Shown here: positions 45,714 through 55,010 of the stretch, piece by piece
Layout: every line of letters starts with the position of its first letter
Position numbering within the stretch: position 1 is the stretch's first letter
Assembly: GCA_963799415.1 (NCBI GenBank)
Contig: CAWCXI010000020.1
Coordinates: 1-64,000, forward strand
DNA: 64,000 nt
DNA from: JAMXLO01 sp963799415
GTDB taxonomy: Bacteria > Pseudomonadota > Alphaproteobacteria > Acetobacterales > Acetobacteraceae
Direction: 5' to 3'
Position numbers and translations under genes: made by a program
Notes under the pieces: generated by a model
Told to the model about the DNA's origin: nothing
Seen by the model: only the letters and a program-made list of their open reading frames with translations
Database searches by the model: none

Positions 45714-46844
45714 ATGGCCGTGCCGTTGAACCAGGCGCTGCGTGTCGGCGCCTATGTCGTGAAGCAGCATCTGCTGGGGCGCAAGCGCTACCCGCTGGTG
45801 CTGATGCTGGAGCCGCTGTTCCGCTGCAACCTGGCCTGCGCCGGCTGCGGCAAGATCGACTACCCGGCAGAGATCCTGAACCAGCGCCTGTCGGTCGCCG
45901 AATGCATGGAGGCGATCGACGAATGCGGCGCCCCCGTGGTGGTGATCGCCGGCGGCGAGCCGCTGCTGCATCGCGAGATCGAGCAGATCGTGCAGGGCGC
46001 CATCGCGCGCAAGAAGTTCGTCATCGTCTGCACCAACGCGCTGCTGCTGGAAAAGAAGATGCACCTGTTCCAGCCGAGCAAGTGGTTCTCCTGGTCGGTG
46101 CACCTGGATGGGTCACGCGAGGAGCACGACATCTCGGTCTGCCAGGACGGCGTGTACGATCGCGCGGTGGCGGCGATCGCCGCGGCGAAGGCGCGCGGCT
46201 TCCGCACCATCATCAATGCCACGCTGTTCGACAACGCGAAGCCCGAGCGGGTGGCGGCGTTCTTCGACGACGTGATGGCGATGGGCGTGGACGGGATCTC
46301 GGTGTCGCCGGGCTATGCCTATGAGCGCGCGCCGGATCAGCAGCACTTCCTCAATCGCCGCAAGACCAAGGAGCTGTTCCGCGGCATCTTCGCCCGCCAG
46401 GGCAAGACGAAGTGGGCGTTCAACCAGTCGTCGATGTTCCTGGATTTCCTGGCCGGCAACCAGACGTTCCACTGCACGCCGTGGGGCAACCCGACGCGCA
46501 CCTATTTCGGCTGGCAGCGTCCCTGCTATCTGCTCGGCGAGGGCTACGCGAAGACCTTCAAGGAGCTGATGGAAGACACCGACTGGGATCGCTACGGCAC
46601 CGGCAACTACGAGAAATGCGCCGACTGCATGGTGCATTCCGGCTACGAGGCGACCGCGGTCAGCGAGACGGTCCGCCGGCCATGGAAGGCCGCCGCACAG
46701 GCGCTGCGCGGCATCCGCACCGAGGGGCCGATGGCGCCGGACATCTCGCTGGCAAATCAGCGCCCGGCCGAGTACGTGTTCAGCCCCCACGTCGAGCAGG
46801 CGATGACGCGGATCAAGGCGCGCAAGCAGGACGAGGTCGTTTGA
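45714..46844 (+). CDS. hpnH: Hopanoid biosynthesis radical SAM protein HpnH
   Basis: This 376-residue enzyme joins an adenosyl group to diploptene, the first step of hopanoid side-chain extension. The radical SAM CxxxCxxC motif is in FRCNLACAGCGKIDYP; VVIAGGEPLLHREI and SWSVHLDGSREEHD are further SAM/substrate loops, with a C-terminal cysteine cluster (YEKCADCMVHSGYE). Start at 45714 is downstream of the ispH stop by 13 bases, with a GAGGA motif before it, so ispH and hpnH are co-transcribed. A palindromic repeat follows the stop. Confidence 0.94.
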   Translation: MAVPLNQALRVGAYVVKQHLLGRKRYPLVLMLEPLFRCNLACAGCGKIDYPAEILNQRLSVAECMEAIDECGAPVVVIAGGEPLLHREIEQIVQGAIARKKFVIVCTNALLLEKKMHLFQPSKWFSWSVHLDGSREEHDISVCQDGVYDRAVAAIAAAKARGFRTIINATLFDNAKPERVAAFFDDVMAMGVDGISVSPGYAYERAPDQQHFLNRRKTKELFRGIFARQGKTKWAFNQSSMFLDFLAGNQTFHCTPWGNPTRTYFGWQRPCYLLGEGYAKTFKELMEDTDWDRYGTGNYEKCADCMVHSGYEATAVSETVRRPWKAAAQALRGIRTEGPMAPDISLANQRPAEYVFSPHVEQAMTRIKARKQDEVV

Positions 46845-46846
46845 CC

Positions 46847-46942
46847 TTGTCATTGCGAGAAGCGCAGCGACGAAGCAAACTCCACCGTTGTTGCTCACTG
46901 AGGATGGGGATTGCGTCGTCGCTGCGCTTCTCGCAATGACAA
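46847..46942. repeat. Dispersed inverted repeat, CATTGCGAG family
   Basis: Arms of 26 bases (46847-46872 and 46917-46942) are perfectly complementary around a 44-base centre, giving a strong hairpin two bases after the hpnH stop. It is a second copy of the family seen at 35036-35120, here with a perfect stem. It may serve as a transcription end or RNA stabiliser between hpnH and the molybdenum hydroxylase gene. Confidence 0.88.
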
Positions 46943-46985
46943 CATGGCAACTTGCCACCGGGCGTTCCCGACTCCAGGATGAACC

Positions 46986-49289
46986 ATGTCCTTCCGCGGC
47001 CAGTCACTGCCTCGGCTTGAAGACGCGCGCTTCCTGACCGGACGCGGGCAATACATCGAGGATATCGACCTCCCAGGGCAAACGTGGATGCAGGTCGTGC
47101 GGTCGCCGCATGCGCACGCAACGATAGCGCGTATCGATATCGCGGCGGCGCGCGCCATGCCCGGCGTGCTGGGCGTGTTCACCGCTGCCGATCTTGCCGC
47201 ACTGGGTCCACTGCCCTGCACTGTACCAGTGGCCAGTTTGGCACCAATGATCGTGCCGCCACGCTTCACGCTGGCGTCGGACCGGGCGCGCCACGTCGGC
47301 GATCCGGTGGCGTTCGTGGTTGCCGAGTCGCACTCAGCGGCACGCGATGCAGCTGAATGCGTTGTGGTTGACTGGCAACCCCTGCCGTCGGTGGTCGATG
47401 GTCCGGCGGCATTGCGGTCTGGCGCGCCGCAACTGTGGCAGCAGGCACCCGGCAACCTGTCCTACCGGTTTCAGAAGGGCGACCGCGACGCCGTACGCGA
47501 CGCGATCGCCGGCGCCGCCCATGTCGTCGAACTGGAGCTGATCAACAACCGCATCGTGATCTCGGCGCTTGAACCGCGCGGTGCGATTGGCCGCCACGAT
47601 GGCGATGGCTTCCACCTGATGTTCTCCGGCGCCGGTGTGCATGCGCTGCAAACCCAGCTCGCCAATCGCGTGTTCCGCGTGCCGCCCGAGACGATGCAGA
47701 TCGCCTGCCCGGATGTGGGTGGCGGTTTCGGCGTGAAGAACGCGCTGTATCCTGAATGGGTGATGCTGCTCTGGGCCGCGCGTGAACTCGGCCGTCCGGT
47801 GCGGTGGATGAGCGAGCGCGCGGAGGACTTCATCACCACCGCGCAAGGCCGCGACAACGTCACACGAGCGCGACTCGTATTGGACGCTGAAGGCCATTTC
47901 CTCGCGCTGGATGTCGCCACCGTTGCCAATCTCGGTGCCTATCTGTCATCCGGCGGACCAGGCAGTTCCACCAACGCACCGGCGAATGCGATGGGCTGTG
48001 GCTACGTCATCCCGGCGATCTTCATGGACGTCCACGGCGTGTTCACCAACACCGTGCCGATCGACGCCTATCGCGGTGCCGGCAAGCCGGAAGTGAACTA
48101 CATGATCGAGCGCCTGATCGACGAAGCCGCGCGACGCTGCGGGTTCGATGCGATCGAGCTTCGGCGGCGCAACCTGGTGCGCGAGTTTCCCTATCGCAAG
48201 GCGCTTGGCACCGTCATCGATTGTGGCCGCTTCGCCGACAACCTCGATGACGCGATCGTCGCGGCGGATCATACCGGCTTCACCGCTCGGCGCGAGGCAT
48301 CGCAACGTGGCGGCATGCTGCGCGGCATCGGCGTGACCTGCTTCATGGAGACCGCGCGCGGGGCGCCGAACGAAGGCGCGGAGCTTCGCTTCGATGACGA
48401 TGGTCGCGTGGCACTGCTGGTTGGTACGCAGTCGAACGGCATGGGCCATGAGACCGCCTACGCGCAGATCGCCGCCGATCTGCTCGGACTGCCGATCGAG
48501 GCGTTTCGCTATGTACAGGCGGATACCTCGATCGTGCGTGCCGGCAACGGCCATGGCGGAGCGCGCTCCATGCACATGGGTGGTGCCGCACTGTGCAAGG
48601 CAGTCGATACGATGCTGGCGAAAGGCCGCGCCATCGCTGCGCGTCTGCTGCAGGCGTCGGTGGAGCAGTTGGTTTTCGTCGATGGCCGGTTCGCATTGCG
48701 GGACGATCCGAATCGCGCCATCGATCTGCTCGCGGTTGCTCGTGCCGCGCGTGATCAGGCCAATCTGCCTGACGGCATGTCACCCGGCCTCGATACCTAC
48801 GTCTGGAACCTGCTCGATCTGATCACCTTTCCGAACGGCTGCCATATCGCCGAGGTGGAAGTTGATCCGGACACAGGCGCGCTCACGCTGCTGCGCTACA
48901 CCGCGGTTGACGACTTCGGCACGCTGATCAATCCGATGCTGACGGTGGGTCAGGTGCAGGGTGGCGTCGCGCAAGGCATCGGCCAGGCGATGCTGGAACA
49001 CACTGTCTATGATCCGGATTCCGGTCAGATACTCAGCGGTTCGTTCATGGATTATACATTGCCGCGCGCCCAGGACCTGCCGGAGTTCGACATCACGCTG
49101 ACGGGCGTGCCGACGAATGCCAATCCGCTCGGCGTGAAAGGCTCCGGCCAGGCCGGCGCAATTGCGTCACCCCAGGCGATCATCGCCGCCGTGCTGGATG
49201 CACTCGCGCCATTGGGCGTCACGCACATCGATATGCCGGCGACATCGGAACGCATCTGGCGTGCCATGCAGGACGCGAAACACCCATGA
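46986..49289 (+). CDS. Xanthine dehydrogenase/CO dehydrogenase family molybdopterin-binding subunit
   Basis: This 767-residue protein is the large, molybdenum-cofactor subunit of a hydroxylase. SLPRLEDARFLTGRGQYIEDI opens the aldehyde-oxidase-type N-domain; VGGGFGVKNALYPEWV and TVPIDAYRGAGKPEVNYMIE are cofactor and substrate loops of the non-CODH (form II-like) type. The end reads GVKGSGQAGAI: the residue at 722 is Gln where the catalytic Glu (GEAG) usually stands. No FAD or 2Fe-2S subunit gene is in the window. The start overlaps nothing, but the stop overlaps the next gene by four bases (ATGA), beginning a five-gene run. Confidence 0.88.
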   Translation: MSFRGQSLPRLEDARFLTGRGQYIEDIDLPGQTWMQVVRSPHAHATIARIDIAAARAMPGVLGVFTAADLAALGPLPCTVPVASLAPMIVPPRFTLASDRARHVGDPVAFVVAESHSAARDAAECVVVDWQPLPSVVDGPAALRSGAPQLWQQAPGNLSYRFQKGDRDAVRDAIAGAAHVVELELINNRIVISALEPRGAIGRHDGDGFHLMFSGAGVHALQTQLANRVFRVPPETMQIACPDVGGGFGVKNALYPEWVMLLWAARELGRPVRWMSERAEDFITTAQGRDNVTRARLVLDAEGHFLALDVATVANLGAYLSSGGPGSSTNAPANAMGCGYVIPAIFMDVHGVFTNTVPIDAYRGAGKPEVNYMIERLIDEAARRCGFDAIELRRRNLVREFPYRKALGTVIDCGRFADNLDDAIVAADHTGFTARREASQRGGMLRGIGVTCFMETARGAPNEGAELRFDDDGRVALLVGTQSNGMGHETAYAQIAADLLGLPIEAFRYVQADTSIVRAGNGHGGARSMHMGGAALCKAVDTMLAKGRAIAARLLQASVEQLVFVDGRFALRDDPNRAIDLLAVARAARDQANLPDGMSPGLDTYVWNLLDLITFPNGCHIAEVEVDPDTGALTLLRYTAVDDFGTLINPMLTVGQVQGGVAQGIGQAMLEHTVYDPDSGQILSGSFMDYTLPRAQDLPEFDITLTGVPTNANPLGVKGSGQAGAIASPQAIIAAVLDALAPLGVTHIDMPATSERIWRAMQDAKHP

Positions 49290-50863
49290 TCGGTCGGCGC
49301 CGGTTCGGTCTCGGCGCCGCCGCGTTGGCGATCAGCAGCGGCGCGCATGCACAGGCCGCCAAGACCGTGCTGCGCGTTGTGCCACAGGCGGAACCACAGG
49401 TGTTCGACCCGCATCAGTCAGGCGTGAACGCCACGCAAGAACACGCGGCACTGGTCTACGACACGCTGTTCAGCTGGGACGCCGACATGGTCGCGCGGCC
49501 GCAGATGGTGGAGACGTGGATCAAGTCCGACGATGGCCTGCTGTACAGCTTCACGCTGCGCCCTGGACTGAAGTTCCACGACCTTACTCCGGTGACGTCG
49601 CGGGATGTCGTCGCGACTCTGCGACGGCTGCTGGTGCGCGATACGCAGAACCAGATTCTCGCCAGCCTGGTGGCGGAGCTGCAGGCCAAGGACGACAGAA
49701 CGTTCACGCTGCGGCTCAAGGCGCCGTTCCACTACGTCGAGTTCCTGTTGTGCGGCAGCAACGGCGTGATGGGCGGCATCATGCGCGAGAAGGATGCGCT
49801 GACCGATCCGTTCACGCCGATGAAGGCGCGCATCGGCTCCGGCCCGTTCCGCTTCGTCGAAAGCGAGTATCAACCGGGCAACCGACTGGTCTATGAGAGG
49901 TTTGCCGAGTACGTCCCGCGCGCCGAACCCGCCAGCGGCTTTGCCGGCGGCAAGCGCGCTTTGGTCGATCGCGTCGAGTGGATGATCATGCCGGACGCTG
50001 CGGTTGCCTATGCGGCGCTGCGTCAGGGCGAGGTGGATTTCCTCGATGCGCCACCACTGGACCCGCTGCCCACCGTGGCCAACGACAGCAACATCGTCAT
50101 CGGCGACGTGTGGCCGATCGAGACCTATGCCGTGCTGCGCTTCAATTCGCTGTGGCCCCCATTCGACAACGTGAAGGCACGCCAGGCCGTCGCACATGCG
50201 GTGAGCCAGCGCGACTACATGTCGGCCGCGTACGGCGACCCGAAATTCTGGCGCGAGTGCTACGCGTTCTGGGTCTGCGGCAGTTCTAACGGCACCGAGG
50301 TAGGGTCCGAGGACTACCGCAAGCCCGACCTGGACAAAGCGCGCGCCCTGGTGCGCGAGTCGGGCTACGACGGCAGGCCCGTGGTATTGATCGGTGGCTC
50401 CGACGTTCTGCCGTATCAGCGCATGAGCCTAATCACCGCCGATCTGTTGAAGCAGATCGGGATGAACGTGGACATGCAACTCTCCGACTGGGGCAGCGTT
50501 GCGGCACGCCGTGCCAAGAAGGACGCGCCGACGAAAGGCGGTTGGAACCTGTTCCACACCAGCGCCAACGGCGCGCAACTTGCCAGTCCTCTCACCAGCC
50601 CCTCCACTATCACGACCTGCGACGGCAAGAACTTTCCCGGCTGGCCGTGTGATCAGGTGGAAGAGGATATGCGGATGCAATACATCCGCGAGACCGATCC
50701 GGCGAAGCAGAAGGCATTGCTGGATGCAATGCATCGTCAACTGTGGCAATCGCTGCCCTACGTGCCGTTGGGCCAGTTCAGGCAGCCGTTCCTGTGGCGC
50801 AGCAACATCAAAGGCGTGCTGAAGACCAACACCGTCGTCTATTGGAACATCGCGAAGACATGA
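49286..50863 (+). CDS. ABC transporter substrate-binding protein (peptide/nickel family)
   Basis: This 525-residue exported protein is a family 5 solute-binding protein. The N-terminus MIGRRRFGLGAAALAISSGA has a twin-arginine motif followed by a hydrophobic stretch and Ala-x-Ala cleavage region, so folded export is likely. The body matches dipeptide/oligopeptide-type binding proteins: EPQVFDPHQSGVNATQEHAAL, TPVTSRDVVATLRRLL, GSGPFRFVESEYQPGNRLVY and QSLPYVPLGQFRQPFLW. No permease or ATPase gene is present in the window, so its membrane partner is elsewhere. It overlaps the molybdoenzyme stop and the hydrolase start (ATGA each time). Confidence 0.88.
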   Translation: MIGRRRFGLGAAALAISSGAHAQAAKTVLRVVPQAEPQVFDPHQSGVNATQEHAALVYDTLFSWDADMVARPQMVETWIKSDDGLLYSFTLRPGLKFHDLTPVTSRDVVATLRRLLVRDTQNQILASLVAELQAKDDRTFTLRLKAPFHYVEFLLCGSNGVMGGIMREKDALTDPFTPMKARIGSGPFRFVESEYQPGNRLVYERFAEYVPRAEPASGFAGGKRALVDRVEWMIMPDAAVAYAALRQGEVDFLDAPPLDPLPTVANDSNIVIGDVWPIETYAVLRFNSLWPPFDNVKARQAVAHAVSQRDYMSAAYGDPKFWRECYAFWVCGSSNGTEVGSEDYRKPDLDKARALVRESGYDGRPVVLIGGSDVLPYQRMSLITADLLKQIGMNVDMQLSDWGSVAARRAKKDAPTKGGWNLFHTSANGAQLASPLTSPSTITTCDGKNFPGWPCDQVEEDMRMQYIRETDPAKQKALLDAMHRQLWQSLPYVPLGQFRQPFLWRSNIKGVLKTNTVVYWNIAKT

Positions 50864-51666
50864 CGGCGTTCGCCTGCGCTCGTGTCGAAGCCGACGGAGC
50901 CGCAATCGCGGTGCGCACGCTCGGCGCCGGCCCGGCTCTGGTGCTGCTGCCAGGGCTCGGCCGTTCCAGCAACGATCTCGATGCGATCGCCGAACACCTC
51001 GCCACCATGGGATATCGCGTGATTCTGCCGGAACCGCGCGGCATGGACGGAAGCACCGGCCGGCTGGATGGCATCACGCTGCACGATCTGGCGCGCGACA
51101 TCGCCGCGGTGATCGAGGCGCTGTGCGACGGACCCGCCGTGGTGATAGGTCATGCGTTCGGCAATCGCATCGCCCGCTGTCTCGCCGCGGATCGCCCGGA
51201 ACTGGTCAGTCTCGTCGTGCTCCTGTCGTCCAGTGGCAAGGTGCAGCCGACGCCGGAGATCGCCGAGGCGATCCGTCTGGCGCAGGCGGTTGACACGCCG
51301 TCCAATATTCGCGCGGCGGCGGTGCGCACGGCGTGGTTCGCGCCAGGCAGCGACATCGCGCCGTGGCTCGACGGATGGTCGCAGCCGGTGATGCGCGCCT
51401 ATCTCGCCGCGGCCGCTGAAACGCCGATGGACGAGTGGTGGACCGCCGGTGCAGCGGAGGTGCTGATCGTGCAGGGGCTGTGCGATGTCAGCGCGCCGGT
51501 CGGCAACGGAAGGTTGCTGCACAGCGAGATCGGCGACCGTGCGACGCTGATCGAGCTTGCCGATGTCGGCCATGCGCTGCCGGTAGAAAAACCTGCGCTG
51601 CTGGCTGATACGGTTGTGGATTTCCTGCGGTCTCGTACCGCGAACAGGAGCAGTCGAAATGGATAG
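50860..51666 (+). CDS. Alpha/beta hydrolase-fold protein lacking the nucleophile
   Basis: The 268-residue product has the alpha/beta hydrolase fold: LVLLPGLGRSSNDL (oxyanion region), LPEPRGMDGSTG, and the elbow VVIGHAFGNRIARCLA, where the usual Ser is Ala at residue 99. The expected acid (VQGLCDVSAPV) and His (DVGHALPVEKP) are retained. Without the nucleophile it cannot work as a standard serine hydrolase; it may be a non-hydrolytic lyase, cofactor-free oxygenase or binding protein. ATG at 50860 overlaps the solute-binding-protein stop, and its own stop overlaps the ThDP enzyme start. Confidence 0.8.
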   Translation: MTAFACARVEADGAAIAVRTLGAGPALVLLPGLGRSSNDLDAIAEHLATMGYRVILPEPRGMDGSTGRLDGITLHDLARDIAAVIEALCDGPAVVIGHAFGNRIARCLAADRPELVSLVVLLSSSGKVQPTPEIAEAIRLAQAVDTPSNIRAAAVRTAWFAPGSDIAPWLDGWSQPVMRAYLAAAAETPMDEWWTAGAAEVLIVQGLCDVSAPVGNGRLLHSEIGDRATLIELADVGHALPVEKPALLADTVVDFLRSRTANRSSRNG

Positions 51667-53359
51667 CGAACCTCGGACACGCATCGCGGCTGAAGACTAC
51701 CTGGAAGCACTCGCCGCGCATGGCATCGACCACCTGTTCTGCAATCCCGGCACCGACTTCGCTCCGATCGTCGAGGCCTTCGCGCGCGCCGCCCACACCA
51801 ACCGCAAGGTGCCGCGGCCAATGGTGGTACCTCACGAGAATGCCGCGCTGTCGATGGCGCATGGCTACACGATGATCACCGGGCGAGCCGCAGGCGGTGA
51901 TGCTGCACACCAACGTTGGCACGGCGAACTCGATCAACATGCTGATCGATGCGAGCCGCGACCGCATGCCGGTGCTGCTGACCTCGGGGCGCACGCCGTT
52001 CACCGAAACGGGCGCCGAGGGCTCGCGCAGTGCGCACATCCACTGGGCGCAGGAGATGTACGACCAGGCCGGCATGCTGCGCGAGATGGTGAAGTGGGAC
52101 TACGAGATGAAGCGCGGCGACCAGGCCGCGACCGTGGTCGATCGCGCGCTGGAACTGGCGATGGCTTCGCCGAAAGGTCCGGTCTATCTCTCGCTGCCGC
52201 GCGAGGTGCTGGGCGAGGTGATGCAGACGCCGGCGGAGAGCAATCGCGCGCATCGCGCCGGACCGCGCGCACCGGTGCCGTCGCCCGGCGACATCGATCA
52301 ACTCGCCGACTGGATCGCCGCGGCGCGTGCGCCTGTCGTGATCACCGGTCTACTCGGTCAGGACCCGCGCGACGCAGTGGTGCTGGCGCGGCTGGCGGAG
52401 CGTTGGGCGTTGCCGGTGATCCCGTACAACACACGCTACTTCGCGATGTCCGCGAACCATCCGATGTTCCAGGGCTCGATGCCCGGTCCGCTGCTGGAGG
52501 ATGCCGATCTGGTGATCGTGATCGAGTCCGATGTGCCGTGGCTGCCGAGCAAGGAAGCGCCGCCGGCCGGCGCACGCATCGTGCAGATCGGCGAGGATCC
52601 ACTGTTACGCGCGCTATCCGATGCGCAGTTTCCCCTCCGACCTGACAATCACAGCGACCGCGCTGTCGGTGCTGGAGGCACTGGAACAGGCGCTGCACGA
52701 CCGCTCCGGCGCCCATGTCGACGAGCGGCGTGCGCGGCTGGTCGCGCGTTCGGCGAAGCTGCATGCGCAATGGCACGACGAGGCGGAACAGGCGGGGCGC
52801 GGCAACAAGAACACACTGGCCTGGCTGAACCATTGTCTGCGCGAGGTCGTGGATCGCGACACGATCGTCATCTCCGAATACTCGTTCCGCCAGGAGTACT
52901 GCCCGCTGGAGACACCGGGCAGCCTGTTCGCGGTGAGCACTGCAGGCGGACTGGGCTGGGGGTTTGGGGCCTCGCTCGGTGCCAAGCTGGCGGCGCCGGA
53001 CCGACATGGTGCTGTCGGTGCTGGGCGATGGCGCCTACATGTTCGCCAACCCGACCGCGTGCCACTACGTCGCGCAGATGCAGAAGCTGCCGGTGCTGAC
53101 GGTGATCTACAACAATGCACTGTACGGCGCGGTGCGGCGCGCGACGCTGGACATGTACGGCGCTGGCGTCGCGGCGCAGGGCGATGGTCGCCTGCTGGCC
53201 GATCTGCCCGCGCCGAACTTCGAGAAGATCGTCGCGGCACATGACGGTCATGGCGAACGCGTCGAGCGGCCCGCCGATCTGCCGGCCGCGTTGCGTCGCG
53301 CAGCGGCGGCCGTGCGCGGCGGACAGCAGGCACTGGTGAACGTGATCTGCCCGCCCTGA
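51659..53359 (+). CDS. Thiamine pyrophosphate-requiring enzyme (three frameshifts)
   Basis: Joined across three shifts, this is a ThDP enzyme of about 566 residues of the acetolactate synthase/benzoylformate decarboxylase type. Segment 1: EDYLEALAAHGIDHLFCNPGTDF and PHENAALSMAHGYTM (Glu for ThDP activation) to about 51886. Segment 2: MLHTNVGTANSINMLIDASR through VVITGLLGQDPRDAVV to about 52635. Segment 3: the link region to TAGGLGWGFGASLGAK near 53000. Segment 4: VLSVLGDGAYMFANPTACHY (ThDP/metal GDG site) to the stop at 53359. The catalytic motifs survive, so indel errors are likely. It overlaps both neighbours. The 2-oxo acid substrate is not identifiable. Confidence 0.8.
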
Positions 53360-55010
53360 TGCCGACGCGTCTCGCCACGCGCGTGCTGGTCGTCGGCGGC
53401 GGACCGGTCGGCACGACGCTGGCGATGGACCTCGCGTGGCGCGGCATCGACGTGATCGTGGCGGAGCAGCGCCATCGCGGCGAACCGCCGAGCGTGAAGT
53501 GCAACCACGTGGCCGCGCGCACGATGGAGATCTTCCGTCGGCTCGGCGTGGCGCGGCACGTGCGCGATGCCGGCATGCCGCACGATCATGCGAACGATGT
53601 TGCGTTCCGCACCACCGACGACCGGCATCGAGTTCGCGCGCATCAAGATACCCTGCCGGCGCGATCGCTACACGGTGAAGGACGGACCGGATGGGTGGTG
53701 GCCGACGCCGGAGCCGCCGCACCGGATCAATCAGATCTTCCTGGAGCCGGTGCTGGTCGAGTACGCCGCGACGATGCCGCGGCCTGCGCTATCTGAACCG
53801 CGTGCAAGGTGCTCGGTTTCGACCAGACCGATGACGGGGTGACAGCGGAAGCGCAGGATCTGGACACCGGCGAGACGCTGCTGATCACCGCCGATTATCT
53901 GATCGGCTGCGATGGCCCGTCCTCCGAGATCCGTCGTCAGATCGGTGCGCGGCTGACCGGCGATGCCATGCATCGGTCGCACGCAATCCACCTATATCCG
54001 CGCACCCTCGCTGATCCACGGATGATGCAGGCAGAGCCGGCATGGTCCACGCAGTCGCTGAACCCTCGACGCAGCGCCAACATGTTCGCCGTCGATGGGC
54101 GCGAGACCTGGCTGATCCACAACTACCTGCGTCCGGACGAAACGGATTTCGCAACGGTCGATCGCGATCGCTGCATTCGGCTGATCCTCGGTGTTGGCCC
54201 CGAGCTTCGAATACCAGGTCCTGACCCAGGAGGATTGGATCGGCCGGCGCATGCTGGCTGACGGTTCCGTGATCGGCCGCGTGTTCATCTGTGGCGATGC
54301 CGCGCATATCTGGGTGCCGTTCGCCGGCTATGGCATGAATGCCGGCATCGCCGATGCGATGAACCTGTCATGGATGCTGGCCGGCGTGCTGCAAGGCTGG
54401 GCCGAACCGGCGATCCTTGGCGCACACGAGGCGGAGCGATGGCCGATCACCGAACAGGTGTCGCATTACGCAATGAACACCGCGCATCGTCTGGCGCGCG
54501 GTCACGCGCGGAGGTGCCGACGAACATCGAAGATACCGGACCCGAAGGCGAAGCTGTGCGCGAGCGCTTGGGCCGCGCGTTGATCGATCTGCACACGCCG
54601 CAGTATCTGCTGCGGCGGACTGAATTTCGGCTATTTCTACGATCGCTCGCCGATCATCGCGTATGATGGAGAAGCGCGCACCGCCCTACACGATGTACGA
54701 CTTCACGCCATCCACTGTGCCCGGCTGCCGCACGCCGCATGTCTGGCTGCGCGATGGACGGTCGCTGTACGACGCGATGGGCATCGGCTTCACGCTGCTG
54801 CGCTTCGATCGATCCGTGCCGGTTGATGCACTGACCGGCGCCGCGGCGAAGCGCGGCGTGCCGCTTGCCGTTCTGGACGTGGAAGCGGATGCAGCTCGCG
54901 CGCCTACGCGCACAAGCTCGTGCTGTCGCGCCCCGATCAGCACGTCGCCTGGCGTGGCAACGCGCAGCCGGACGAACCCATGGCACTGATCGATCCTGTT
55001 CGTGGCGCTC
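53359..55010 (+). pseudogene. FAD-dependent monooxygenase, at least eight frameshifts
   Basis: The gene would encode an aromatic-ring hydroxylase-type FAD monooxygenase of about 545 residues. TRVLVVGGGPVGTTLAMDLA is the FAD dinucleotide fold, DYLIGCDGPSSEIRRQIG the second FAD motif, and GRVFICGDAAHIWVPFAGYGMN the GD motif; NFGYFYDRSPIIAYDGE and a thioredoxin-like C-terminal end (PSTVPGCRTPHVWLRDG) match phenol/3-hydroxyphenylpropionate hydroxylases. Shifts occur near 53625, 53775, 53805, 54200, 54510, 54615, 54675 and 54905. The 3' end is uncertain and may overlap the convergent LLM gene. It starts in the stop of the ThDP gene (TGATG). Confidence 0.72.
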
